A stretch of 64,000 nucleotides of DNA from Corylus avellana (Eukaryota; Streptophyta; Magnoliopsida; Fagales; Betulaceae). The stretch is from assembly GCF_901000735.1 (NCBI RefSeq), contig NC_081551.1:9504101-9568100 (forward strand), given 5' to 3'. This document shows, one piece after another, positions 46,950 through 57,949 of the stretch. The translations under genes were made by a program, and so were the position numbers. The notes beneath the pieces were generated by a model, which saw nothing but the letters and a program-made list of their open reading frames with translations, did not search any database and was not told where the DNA came from. Numbering within the stretch: the stretch's first letter is position 1; each line of letters starts with the position of its first letter.

Positions 46950-47317
46950 TAACCAAAAATTCTGATGTGTCAACAGGTCACACGTCAGAAATTTCTTGAC
47001 ATGTCAGAAATTTTTCTGACGTGTCACAATTTGACACGTCAGAATAATTTCTAACGTGTCACAATTCAACACGTAAGAAATTTCTAACTTGTCAAATTTG
47101 AAATGTCAGAAAATAATTTCTGACGTGTCACAAATTGACACGTCAAAAATTTCTAACGAGTTGATACTTGACACGTCAGAAATTTTCCATTTCTGACTCC
47201 TATAGTGTTCACGCGTGAAACACGTCAAAAAGGCCCCGTCAGGAATGTTTTCTGACGCGTCAGACTACCTAACACGTCAGAAAAAGTTCGTCAGAAAAAA
47301 TACTATTTTTTGTAGTG
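46950..47317. repeat. CACTA right subterminal repeat array
   Basis: Many TGACGTGTCA/TGACACGTCA half-sites, partly decayed (aacgtgtca, tgacatgtc), leading to the inverted terminal CACTACAAAAAA. Confidence 0.9.
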
Positions 47318-47320
47318 ATT

Positions 47321-47508
47321 GGGGTTTTAGGTCAAAGTGATTTTCTCTCTACTATATTTTTGTACTTCACATTTCTTAGTGAATTTCTTCGTTATCACCT
47401 CCACGAATGGACGTACCTTACATTGAGAGATTCCCTTAAGTCTTTGTGTTATTTTGTGTAATTGTTCTCGCCTTATTTACTGTAATTGTGATCCTTTTTT
47501 GCACAACA
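47321..47508 (+). repeat. 3' LTR of copia, second part, copy B
   Basis: Continues exactly where 36591 stops and ends ACAACA before GATCC. 188 bp. Confidence 0.85.
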
Positions 47509-47513
47509 GATCC

Positions 47514-48068
47514 AATGGTTGATTTAGAGTGCCACGTCAACAATGTTCGACATTTGTAGGATAAAAATATTTTATCTAGCATTACTCATTAAAAAAACAT
47601 GTGATCTTCAAATACTAAGGCACACAACACTTTTAAAGAGTGAGTTGTAGAAAAATTTCACACTTTTAATTTGTAGGAAGTTTTAGGAAAAATTTACAAT
47701 GGTAAAGTATGGACTAATAGTATGGCGTCTTTTGGAAAATGAGGAAAGGGATGAAAAAATGAAGCCGAATTCCTACATGAGATGCTAAAGAAACTGGCAA
47801 AAGAAATCATTCTATAACCCATCTTTCACACATCTCAGTATAGTGAATAGGTGAACTACTATTAAATTTGTGTAGAAACTATATAAGTACACAAATGGAT
47901 TTGTAAAAAGAGATGATTAAAAAATAGTTGAGAGAATGTGTAACATGTCTCAACTGGCAATACCGTGTAATACCTATATTCATACCCCATTTGTTATCCA
48001 AATGCCACTCTTCCTTAAAAACTTCTATAATATTCAAATTAACTTTTATTTCCTCAAAATTTCTTATG
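47514..48068. other. Intergenic sequence, copy B, nothing recognised
   Basis: Contains the right arm of the small foldback that hosts the copia element (to about 47588), then AT-rich DNA with no gene. Confidence 0.5.
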
Positions 48069-48476
48069 ATTAAATACCCTTCTAGTACTTGGATTTTAAT
48101 GTCTTTGTTTTTTCCTTACCTAGGTTTCATTTTGTATTATAGATGGTACATGTCCTATGGGTAAATACAAAGTTAGTACCTCTGTCTATATTCTGTCAAA
48201 AAAACTAACAGATCGCCTCATCATACCAATCAAAACATGACACTTGTCCTTTGCCTTAGTAAAAAAATTAAAAAATGAAGGAAAAAAAAAATAGAAAGAG
48301 GGTTCCAACGTGGGTGGCCGGCCACCCCCATTTTGGCCATTGGGGGTGGCTCAGCCAGCCACCAAGGCCAGTTTGGGAGTAGGGGGTGGTTTCGGCTACC
48401 CCCTACATACAGCTAGCTTGAGGATGGCCGAGCCACCCCCATGACCCTTGGGGGTGGTTCAGTCACCCCTAACGAG

Positions 48477-49680
48477 TGTTATGAGTTTTAAATGATACTT
48501 GCAAGTGCTGAGTCAATTGCAATATACCTTTTGCAAGTGCAATGTTGAATCTACAGGGAATTGTGTTTTTGAAGACTAAATATGTCTAAGTTAATTTAAT
48601 CCTAACCTAGTTCTAAAAGATTTTGAATTTTGAAAGTAAGTAAACATAAACTAAATAAGATAAAAAGAATAATCAATTAAGAAAGTGCAAAGGTTGTGGA
48701 ATCCACACTCACCAATTCAGAACAACACATTCCATGTTCATCAAGATTACCCGAAGTTCTCACAAATAAAATCCTATGTATGTCGTACTATGCTTCACAA
48801 AGTAATTAAATCATCTAATGTATCCATCCATTACACAAATCACAAAAGATATCCGGATTAAACCAAATCATCAATTGTATCCGTAAGACAAATCATAAAA
48901 GATATCCAATTATATTTTGATTAATAAAGATTCAAGCAAACAATTAAATGAAACTCTCCTAAATCATCACATTTGTCCGTAAATCATAATAGATATCCAA
49001 GAGAAATCTCAATAATTGAATTAAAGTAAAATAATTGAAACCTTAAAAACTCATAAAATCAGATAATATTGACTTACATGAAAGTCTGTTGTTCTTCATC
49101 GATAAGGCTTCATCCTCAACCTTAGTTGAGAATTTACCTCCACATGATTATTGAAAATAAAACCTAAACCTAAAAAAAACTAAAACTTAAAAAGGAGAAA
49201 AACTGTATAAATTCGGACTTGGTCTCCTCGCCTTTTTCTCTTGAGGCTTCGCAGTGTATTTATAGGGGTTTTTAGGGTTTCAAACCCTAAAAACGACACT
49301 AGGACATATCTAGCATACGACTGCGCTCGAGCGCATGGCCAGTGCACTCAATCGCACTAGGGCATGTAACTTCTCCTGTGGCACAGGACTTGGGCGCTTG
49401 CAGCTTGCTGTTGGGTGTGGGTGTGCTCGAGCACAACCTAGCTGGGATAGAGCACACATGAGCTCGAGCGCAAGATGGTGCGCTCGATCCTACTTTGATG
49501 GCACTTATTCCAGCTTTCTTCCAAACTCCGTATTTTTCACTTTAAATGCGCAGTTTTCCCTTAGCGACCTGCAAAACACTAAAAACAAAGAACTAACACA
49601 AAATATCAGATTATGACACAGCTAAAGGATTTACAAATGTAAATTAAAGGGCTCAAATATGCAATATTTGGCACTCATCA
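48477..49680 (-). repeat. 3' LTR of the gag-only element, copy B
   Basis: 1204 bp. Contains TGCGCTCGAGCGCA near 49322-49335 and a minus-strand TATA (ctataaata) near 49258-49266. Confidence 0.83.
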
Positions 49681-51000
49681 AATACCCTCAAACTTACATT
49701 TTGCTAGTCCCGTAGAAAAACTAAACTAAAAATAAAATAAAATGAAAGCAAGAAATATAAATCCTCTTTCGTGAGAGAGACGATTGCATTTAGCATATGC
49801 AACGAGCCTTTTGAACCCCTAGGCATCCCTAGTGGACGAGTGAAGTCTCGTAAGGCTTTAACAGCAATGATACCCACAAACATTGTCAGTGCTATGTTAT
49901 TGTAAAGAATAAAGTTTCACACAAACCATGGTTCTCATTCATAAGTAGGCTTAACAAGACAAACACCATCATTACAATCATTAGGGCACCCAAAATCAAT
50001 TCACTTATAAGTGGGCAATTGAGACAACACATATTCCATTAAGTGCAAAATGATATTAACATACAATCATTAGGCTTTAATTTACTCAAAGCTTGTGTAC
50101 CTCAAAGTTCATAGGAATTCTATCAGATGAAGACAACCAAGGTTTAAGTCAAGATATGCTTTTTTTTTGTTTTGTTTTTGTAGGCTGTGCAATGCTTGGC
50201 TCCCTTAAGCTTTCTAATTGACCTATGTAACGAGTGTTAAGCCAATGACTCCTAAACCAGATGGTTTTAGGACATTAGATGTAAACATCCCTAAGGGCTT
50301 AATAACTCAAGTCAAAATGCTTCAAAGCCAAACTAGCTATACAATCAACTAACTTGAATTTCACACATTTTTACGCGAACACTCAATCCTTAATGAGGCA
50401 AGATGTCCAGTTACTCAGTGAAAAACTCAAAATGATTTTTTTTTTTTTTTTTTTCTTAACAAGCCAAAGTTATTCATCAACAAGTCATCCAACAAATCTC
50501 AAGATACAAATGATTTAATTCAAATATCATACCTCACAGAATATATGCTAATGTGCTCATGATAATCAACTCAAAACAAGTGAAGTCTTTCTAGCCCAAA
50601 AATGAGTCAAAGGACTCAGATTCCTAATGATATGATGATATGTTTAAACTTTTACGCAAGCCAATGAAAATCAAACCACTGGTATAGCTAACTCATGCTT
50701 AACAACAACATAGCAATTTTTTTTTTTTTTTTTTTTTTTAGATAGATAAAAACAAACAAATAGACAGAGTGTATTTCCATACCCCCAAACTTGAATTACA
50801 TATTGCCCTCAATGTGTAGTATAGAAATATATTACCAGAAGTACGGAAACATCAAGGTGTGAAAAAGGCCAGGACGTCCACCAAACTTAAACACCAAAAC
50901 ACCTGTCAACAAAACTAACAGCAATATTTTATCACAAAAACAAACATCAAAAGATTAATTGCTGTGAGAAACAAAAATAAAATGACAATAGAAAAAGAAC

Positions 51001-51949
51001 TTAGAAATGTAGTGCGAAAAATAAAAAAGAAAAAATACCGTACTTTCCCCTATCATTTGGATGTCCAACCAATTCCTTCCATCATTTTTTCTTTAAAACT
51101 TCATAGAACTCAGGAAGAATGTATCGCCATTTTAAGTAGCCAACTTCCTTGCTTAGACGGATTTTCTTAAGAAGATGGTTCCTAGATTTGTGACCTTGTG
51201 TGCATAAATCCTTGAAAAGTTTTGCATACGATGGTTGTTTGAACATTGAGGAAATGAAGCTTGGGGTTCATGATTTGTCTCAACAGGGATGGTGATGAAG
51301 GAAAGAGCTTTAGTACTCACTTCCTTGTCATTGGAAAAATTTGGAGTTAGCAGGGGCTCAATTTTCTCCTCTTTTTCTTCCACCTTGTTGTCAACAGTTT
51401 TTCCACTCCCAAGTATGGTGGTGGCATGGACATGCTCATGATAAGAATAACTGGAATCATCTTCATCAATCATGTAGTGTCCTCTAGCCATCAGCTGACT
51501 TTGAAGCTCTTCTTCCTCTATTCTATTATATTTAGCAACTAGATGACCGATCTGTCCTTCCACCTTTGAAATTGCTTCAGTGTTTGCCATAGTGGCATCT
51601 TTGATTTCTTGCAGGGACTAGCCAGTTATTTGCATAAATGTTTTGAGAGAGTCTTCCAATGAAGATTGTTGAGGAGGATAGTCATATGATAAAGGATGGA
51701 GGACTTGGCTATCGAACTGCGAATAGTCTGGATGGTGTAGTTCATGGGGAAGCATAACTTCTTGTAGCCTAAGCTGACCATAGGAAATCAGAATGATTGT
51801 TCCATCCCAAGGTGTAAAATTGGCATTTGATTCAAACCCCGAGTAGGAGAAATTAGTGTTCATTTGCTCATATGAAAAATTAAAAAATTGTCCCCAAATG
51901 GACAATTACTATCACTATGATGAGGATTGGAGCAATATGAACATGGTTT
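51001..51949 (-). pseudogene. Gypsy-type gag relic of the gag-only element, copy B
   Basis: Two longer open pieces (51618-51905 and 51153-51590) carry the same gag-like blocks, including NTEAISKVEGQIGHLVAKY and EEEELQSQLMARG, the middle part better preserved than in copy A. A TAG just after FMQITG separates them (copy A reads a sense codon there). The tail frame is shifted as in copy A. Non-functional. Confidence 0.6.
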
Positions 51950-52249
51950 ATGTAGTGTGAAAATGTGAGGGTAGTTGGTAGGACCAGGTGTCCTACAACT
52001 AGGGGAAGTATTAAAATTACAAAACGAAAAATTCATGCTTCACCCTCACTCTTTAGCATGCAAATATCCAACATAAAATAGTAAACAATTTTTTTTTTTT
52101 TTTCGAACAAAAATAAGTATTATAGAGAACTGACACAGAAGCATAAAACTAAACAAAAGTACCAAAACTTAAAAACTAAAAATTAAAAACTCACAAAACG
52201 GACCAAAAATAAATTTGGCAAAATTTGGTACTGATCCGTCTTGGAGCAG

Positions 52250-52490
52250 TATGCAGAGGTGCGCTCTAGCGCAAGCTGGATGGGATCGAGCCCAGGTGCG
52301 CTGGCTCCTATGCTGGTGTTGTTTGCTACGCTAGTGTGCTCGAAAGCAGTGTGGATAGGATCGAGCGCAGGAGCGCTGAGCCGTCTACTACCACTGGTGC
52401 GCTCGAGCTTAGGAGGGCAGGGATTGAGCGCAGGCCGTGAGTGCGCTCGAGCGTACTAGATGTGCGCTTGATCGCACTTGCATTGGTGTG
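52250..52490. repeat. Cluster of GCGCTCGA-type half-sites, copy B
   Basis: Same CpG-rich short-motif cluster as 16180-16410, with several motif-level substitutions and a small insertion. Confidence 0.65.
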
Positions 52491-52686
52491 CGGATAGAGC
52501 TATGACAGAACTGCAAAACAGAAACAACAAAACAAAAAAAGAAAACCTTTTTTTTATATATTAGAAACATGAATAAAAATTGCAGGAAAAAAAATCCTAA
52601 TTATAACTAGTAGAAAGATAAAATCAATTTAAAAATAAATTATTTTCAAAAAGCAAACCAATTCCTCGGTAACGAAGCCAAAAACT

Positions 52687-53784
52687 TGTTATGAGTTTTA
52701 AATGATACTCATAAGTGCACAAGTCGTTTACAATATAGCTTTTGCAAGTGCGAGGTTGAATCCACAGAGAATTGCGTTTTTGAAGACTAAATATGTCTAA
52801 ATTAATTTAATCCTAACTTAGTTCCAAAAGATTTTTGATTTTGAAAGTAAATAAACATAAACTAAATAAGATGAAAAGAATAATCAATTAAGAAAGTGCT
52901 AAGGTTGTGAAATCCTCACTCACCAATTCAGAACAACACATTCCATGTTCATGAAGATTACCCAAAGTTCTCACAAATAAAATCTTATGTATCTCTTTCT
53001 ATGCTTCACAAAGTAATTAAATCATCTAATGTACCCATCCATTACACAAATCACAAAAGATATCTGGATTAAACCAAATCATCAATTGTATCCGTAAGAC
53101 AAATCACAAAAGATATCCAATTTTATTTTGATTAATAAAGATCCAAGCAAACAATTAATTAAAACTCTCATAAATCATCACATGTATCCGTAAATCACAA
53201 TAGATAAGAGAAATCTCAATAATTAAATTAAAGTAAAACAATTGAAACATTCAAAACCCATAAATTCAGATAATATTAACTTACATGAAAGTGTGTTGTT
53301 TTTCATCGATGAGGCTTCATCCTCAGCTTTAGTTGAGAATTTGCCTCCACATGATTGTTGAAAATAAAACTTAAACCTAAAGAAAACTAAAACTAAAAAG
53401 GGAGAAAAACTATACAAATTCGGACTTGGTCTCCCCACCTTTTTTTATTGAGGTTTCGCAGTGTATTTATAGGAGTGTCTAGGGTTTAAAACCCTAAAAA
53501 CAGCATGTAACTTCTCCTGCGGCACAACACTTGGGCGCTTGCAGCTTGCTGGTGGGTGTGGGTGCGCTCGAGCACAGGATGGTGCGCTCGATCCTACTTT
53601 GATGGCACTTTTTCCAGCTTTCTTCCAAACTCTATATTTTTTACTTTAAATGCGCAGTTTTCCCTTATCGACCTACAAAATACTAAAAACAAAGAACTAA
53701 TACAAAATATCAGATTATGACATAGCTAAAGGATTTATAAATGTAAATTAAGGGGCTCAAATATGCAATATTTGGCACTCATCA
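52687..53784 (-). repeat. 5' LTR of the gag-only element, copy B
   Basis: 1098 bp, TG...CA ends, followed by ACGAG, lacking the palindrome block of the other LTR. Confidence 0.83.
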
Positions 53785-54349
53785 ACGAGCCAAAATGTTA
53801 TCTTTTTTTTCTTTTTCTTTTTCTTTTTCTTTTTCTTTTTCTTTTGGGCCATTGGGAGTAGCCAAACTACTGACCGAAAGGGTGACTTAAACCATCCCAT
53901 GGCCAAAAGGCCTAAAGCCTTTGGGGATGGTTTTGGCCACCCCCTTTTTGGTTATTTGAGGGTGGTCGAACCACCCCTATAGGTTATGGGGGTGGTTTGG
54001 CCACCCCCATACCGGCCCTAGGGGTGGCTTAGGTGGCTGAGCCACCCCCAATGACCAAAATGGGGGTAGCCGGCCAGCCCAATTGGAACCCTCTTTCTTC
54101 TTCTTCTTCTTCTTCTTTTAATTATTTTTCTTCATTTTTATTTTATTTTTATTTTTTGTTAAGGCAAAGGATACGTTTCTTGTTTTGATTGGGCTAGCGT
54201 GGCGATCCATTTGTTTTTTTGACAGAATATAGACGGAGGTACTAACTCTGTATTTACCCATAAGACAAGTACCTTCTATGGTACAAAATAAAACCTAAAT
54301 GGGAAAAAATTAAGACGTTAAAATTTAGGTACTAAAAAGGTATTTAACC

Positions 54350-55012
54350 AAATTTATTAATAATAACCCGGGCACAACTTTCTATATAAAATAGATTCAT
54401 ATTATTTTCGTTTGTTAAACCAAAAAAAAAAAAAATCTTTTCAATAATTTTGAACTCACACCTTACTCTTGTTCTTATTCTTATTGGAAAAATGTAAAAT
54501 CAGTTTTTATGGTTTATATGATTTATAATTAGCTCCGTATAATATTAAAATGGACTTAAAAGTTTTTGAGATTTACCAAAAAAATAATATATTCTTTACA
54601 GTTAAATTTTTTCCACTGACTTTACAGATTTCATTAGTGTGACACTAATTTAAATAAGACACGTACCACAATTTTGTAAAGTCTAACATTTAATGGAATA
54701 TGAGTGTATAGAATAAATTAGTTTTTTGTCATACCCGAGGAACCTCTGAATTCATTTTAAAATTACTGAGAGCTAATTGCAAATCAAATAAATTTGGTAG
54801 ACTCATTTACATTTTTTCCTATCCTTAATGCCAACCCTCATTTACAACATTATCGCAATATTTCTATTTACGCCGAGTGTCTACTAGAGTTTCCACCTAT
54901 TATTCTGAGACGAGCAAAAAGCAAGCGGTACGTGTGTTAGGTTATTTTGTCGTCAAAAGCTGGAAGACATCTACAAACTTCACAACAAGAAGCAATTTAC
55001 TTCACATACCAT
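54350..55012. other. AT-rich upstream region of the ABCG gene, copy B
   Basis: No gene or repeat end recognised. Closely matches 18260-18940. Confidence 0.5.
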
Positions 55013-55015
55013 TGC

Positions 55016-55100
55016 CACGTGAACTAAACAAATTTCGATGACAAAATATGTCTACAGAAACAAACAGCCACAAAAGTTGCACGTGAACCGTGTATAGAAA
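55016..55100 (+). promoter_or_regulatory. Putative ABCG promoter: two G-boxes and TATA, copy B
   Basis: CACGTG at 55016-55021 and 55080-55085 and TATAGAAA at 55093-55100, unchanged from copy A in sequence and spacing. Function is inferred. Confidence 0.45.
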
Positions 55101-55259
55101 GTCGAGGAGCAATTGTGAATTTAATCCCTTTAAACCCCTCACTGTTTTCAGTTTGTAGTTGAAGCCAAAATCCAGCAATTAAATAAGAAAAATTATCAAC
55201 AAGAAGAAAATCATTTGAGATAGAAGAGAGAGGAGAGAAGAGAGAAGAGAGCTTCCTCA

Positions 55260-57128
55260 ATGAAGAAACAAGGGTGTGAGATTGAAGCAATAGGCATCAA
55301 CTACAGCATCCAAACACAAAACAAACAGCACCCATTGAAGATCTTCTGTAAAGAGAATCCTCAAGCAGACCGCCAAGTCCTAAAGGCAGTGAACTGCCGA
55401 GCCAAACCATGGGAGATTCTCGCCATTGTTGGTCCGAGTGGGGCTGGAAAGTCTTCCCTTCTGGAAATCCTAGCAGGGAAACTCACACCACAAAGTGCTT
55501 CCATTTTTGTGAACCAAAAGCCCATCAACAAAGCTCACTTCAAGAAAACATCAGGGTATGTCACACAGAAGGATACCCTTTTTCCTTTACTTACAGTTGA
55601 AGAAACCTTAATGTTCAGCGCAAAGCTAAGGCTAAGGCTTCCACCGGCTGAGCTGAGCTCCAGGGTGAAGTCCTTGATCCAGGAGCTTGGCTTGAGCCGT
55701 GTCGCCGGAGCTCGTGTCGGAGACGACAGGGTTCGCGGGATATCGGGCGGAGAAAAGCGCCGCGTTTCGATCGGCGTCGACGTGGTACATGATCCCAAAG
55801 TGCTGATTCTTGATGAACCAACTTCAGGGCTGGACAGCACATCAGCTCTTCAAATCATTGACATGCTTAAGACCATGGCGGAAACCCGCGGCAGAACCGT
55901 AATTCTCAGCATCCATCAGCCTGGCTTCCGGATTGTAAAGCTGTTCAACACAATTTTGTTGTTGGCTAATGGCTGCGTCTTGCACCATGGCGCGGTGGAT
56001 CAGCTTGGGGTGAACTTAAGGCTGATGGGTTTGGAGCTTCCTCTTCATGTCAATGTTGTTGAATTCGCCATCGAATCCATCGACACCATTCAACAGCACA
56101 GAAAATTTCAGCGTGTTGATCACAAAGAAATGCTGCTGCAGCTGCCATCAACAACCAGCCTGCAAAAGAAAGAAGATGGTAAGTTCACACTACAACAGCT
56201 CTTTCAACAATCGAAGGTCGTGGATGAAGAAACAATCAATGTTGGAATGGATTTAAATTTCCCACTTGACTTTGCAAATTCTAGACTCCGAGAAACCATG
56301 ATTCTCACTCATAGATTCTCCAAGAACATCTTCCGGACAAAGGAGCTATTTGCTTGCCGGACGATTCAAATGCTGATCTCAGGGCTTGTGCTTGGCTCGA
56401 TCTTTTACAATCTGAAAGATGATTTGGTTGGAGCACAGGAAAGGGTAGGTCTGTTTGCATTCATTTTGACTTTTTTGCTATCATGCACCACAGAAGCTCT
56501 GCCAATCTTTCTGCAAGAGAGGGAGATTCTTATGAAGGAAACATCTTGTGGAAGCTACAGGGTCTCATCCTATGCAGTAGCCAATGGACTTGTTTACTTG
56601 CCATTTCTACTAATCCTAGCCATTTTATTCACAGTGCCCTTATACTGGCTCGTTGGACTCAATCACAACTTCATGGCCTTTCTGCATTTCTTGTTGTTAA
56701 TTTGGTTAATTCTGTATACAGCAAATTCAGTTGTGGTGTGTTTCAGTGCTCTGGTGCCTAATTTCATCGTCGGGAATTCGGTGATTGCCGGCGTCATGGG
56801 ATCCTTTTTTCTCTTCTCTGGTTACTTCATATCAAAGCAGGGGATTCCAAGTTACTGGATTTTCATGCATTACATATCGTTGTTCAAGTATCCGTTTGAA
56901 GGGTTTCTAATAAATGAGTTCTCTAACTCAGGAAAGTGCTTGGAGTACATGTTTGGGACATGTGAAGTGAGTGGAGAAGATGTGCTTAGAGAAGAAGGCT
57001 ATGGGGAGGATAGTAGGTGGAGAAATGTTGTTGTTATGGTGTGCTTCATCTTGGTTTACAGGTTTATTTCTTATGTCATTCTTAGATGTAGATGCTCACA
57101 GAGAGGGCTCAGAGATGCCCTTATCTGA
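55260..57128 (+). CDS. ABCG-subfamily half-transporter, copy B
   Basis: 622 residues in one exon, with all ATPase motifs identical to copy A (Walker A 58-65, signature 161-168, Walker B 181-193, H219) and the same six-span ABC2 membrane domain. Residues 24 (H), 258 (L) and 618 (R) differ from copy A. By eye I see about six nucleotide differences in the coding sequence, three of them silent. Both copies therefore look functional, and they would either double the dosage or be two alleles. Upstream promoter words are unchanged. Convergent with the PPR gene. The substrate is unknown. Confidence 0.95.
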   Translation: MKKQGCEIEAIGINYSIQTQNKQHPLKIFCKENPQADRQVLKAVNCRAKPWEILAIVGPSGAGKSSLLEILAGKLTPQSASIFVNQKPINKAHFKKTSGYVTQKDTLFPLLTVEETLMFSAKLRLRLPPAELSSRVKSLIQELGLSRVAGARVGDDRVRGISGGEKRRVSIGVDVVHDPKVLILDEPTSGLDSTSALQIIDMLKTMAETRGRTVILSIHQPGFRIVKLFNTILLLANGCVLHHGAVDQLGVNLRLMGLELPLHVNVVEFAIESIDTIQQHRKFQRVDHKEMLLQLPSTTSLQKKEDGKFTLQQLFQQSKVVDEETINVGMDLNFPLDFANSRLRETMILTHRFSKNIFRTKELFACRTIQMLISGLVLGSIFYNLKDDLVGAQERVGLFAFILTFLLSCTTEALPIFLQEREILMKETSCGSYRVSSYAVANGLVYLPFLLILAILFTVPLYWLVGLNHNFMAFLHFLLLIWLILYTANSVVVCFSALVPNFIVGNSVIAGVMGSFFLFSGYFISKQGIPSYWIFMHYISLFKYPFEGFLINEFSNSGKCLEYMFGTCEVSGEDVLREEGYGEDSRWRNVVVMVCFILVYRFISYVILRCRCSQRGLRDALI

Positions 57129-57139
57129 AGAATATGGTG

Positions 57140-57184
<45 letters not shown>

Positions 57185-57949
57185 TGTGGACAAGATGATG
57201 GTTCACATGTCTTGGACTTTACTTATGACAGCATGGAAAGATGAAAAAACAATAATAAAATAAAAAAAAAAGGTGTAATTTCTGCCACCAGATTGTACTA
57301 AAATGATAAGTTGGTTTTCATGTTCAATATTTCAAACATGACCTCTCTCTCTCTCTCTCTCTCTCTCTCTAACACATATTCACCAGGCTCTTCTTTTTCT
57401 TCTTCTTCTCTTTATGGTTTGTGTTTTTGTTCTTGTTTGTATATGCTTGGTGGACGGTACAAAATGTGACAGTACAGTTCTGTATATAAACAAGAGAAAC
57501 TTTTTACTCTGAAAAACCCAACACACTCCAAAACTGTAAAACAGCACAAATTTTAAGTAAATTAAAACCATAATTAATTTATTAATTTAAGCAGCTCCCA
57601 GAATCATATCACGACATGGCACATTTAACTGCAACATAGCTGGCCCAATTGGTACAACTGCAGACAGAGGAGCATGTTTGCCAAAGGCTGTTAGTTCTGT
57701 CTACCAATATCCTAAATTGGCCGACTAAACATATGATATGCCCCCTAACAATTAATTATACTGACCTCCCTCCAGGCTCTCTGTAATTCTCCATGCTAGA
57801 GGGGATATGTGTATGTCGTCTTCCTACACCTCCAGGGAGATGAGGGTAAAAAATGCTTAATTGTAAGATTAGTTTTTGAGTTTCTGTAAATTGAGGAAAA
57901 GAATCAATCAGTGTTGGTAAAAGGGATACAAAGAGCAGAGCATTTGATT
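57129..57949. other. Convergent intergenic region, copy B
   Basis: 3' regions of both genes. CT microsatellites at about 57144-57180 and 57343-57370 are longer than in copy A. Confidence 0.7.

Larger units (their letters stand above)
36592..47317 (+). mobile_element. CACTA (En/Spm) DNA transposon, copy B only
   Basis: About 10.7 kb including 175 N. Ends are CACTACAAAAAACAG at the left and, inverted, CACTACAAAAAATAG at the right. The 3-bp duplication ATT flanks it (36589-36591 and 47318-47320). Copy A has one ATT at the empty site (11252-11254). Both ends carry arrays of TGACGTG/CACGTCA subterminal repeats. Inside, in order on the plus strand: a GC-rich presumed 5' exon, a tandem duplication, a TNPD-type transposase gene and a TNPA/Transposase_24-type gene. 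Both genes have nonsense mutations, so the copy is probably non-autonomous despite intact ends. Confidence 0.97.
33463..47508 (+). mobile_element. Degenerate Ty1-copia element, copy B, split by CACTA
   Basis: 5' LTR 33463-33783. 3' LTR in two parts, 36459-36591 and 47321-47508, interrupted by the CACTA element. TSD GATCC at 33458-33462 and 47509-47513. Removing the insert and one ATT gives a 321-bp 3' LTR, matching the 5' LTR. The interior carries the same gag, protease and integrase relics and the same loss of reverse transcriptase as copy A. Confidence 0.88.
48477..53784 (-). mobile_element. Gag-only (TR-GAG-like) LTR retrotransposon, copy B
   Basis: LTRs at 48477-49680 and 52687-53784, TSD ACGAG at 48472-48476 and 53785-53789. 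Same minus orientation, primer-site remnant and gag-only interior as copy A. The block missing from the 5' LTR is missing here too, so it was lost before the copies separated. Confidence 0.85.
48069..54349. repeat. GC-rich foldback element carrying an LTR element, copy B
   Basis: Arms at about 48069-48471 and 53790-54349 with the same GGGGGTGGC/GCCACCCCC blocks as copy A. The loop is interrupted by the gag-only LTR element at the same ACGAG site. Confidence 0.7.

Noticed and set aside
36592..47317. Fully autonomous CACTA element
   Set aside because: Several in-frame stops in the TNPD-type gene and one in the TNPA-type gene, besides gaps, argue against function of this copy.
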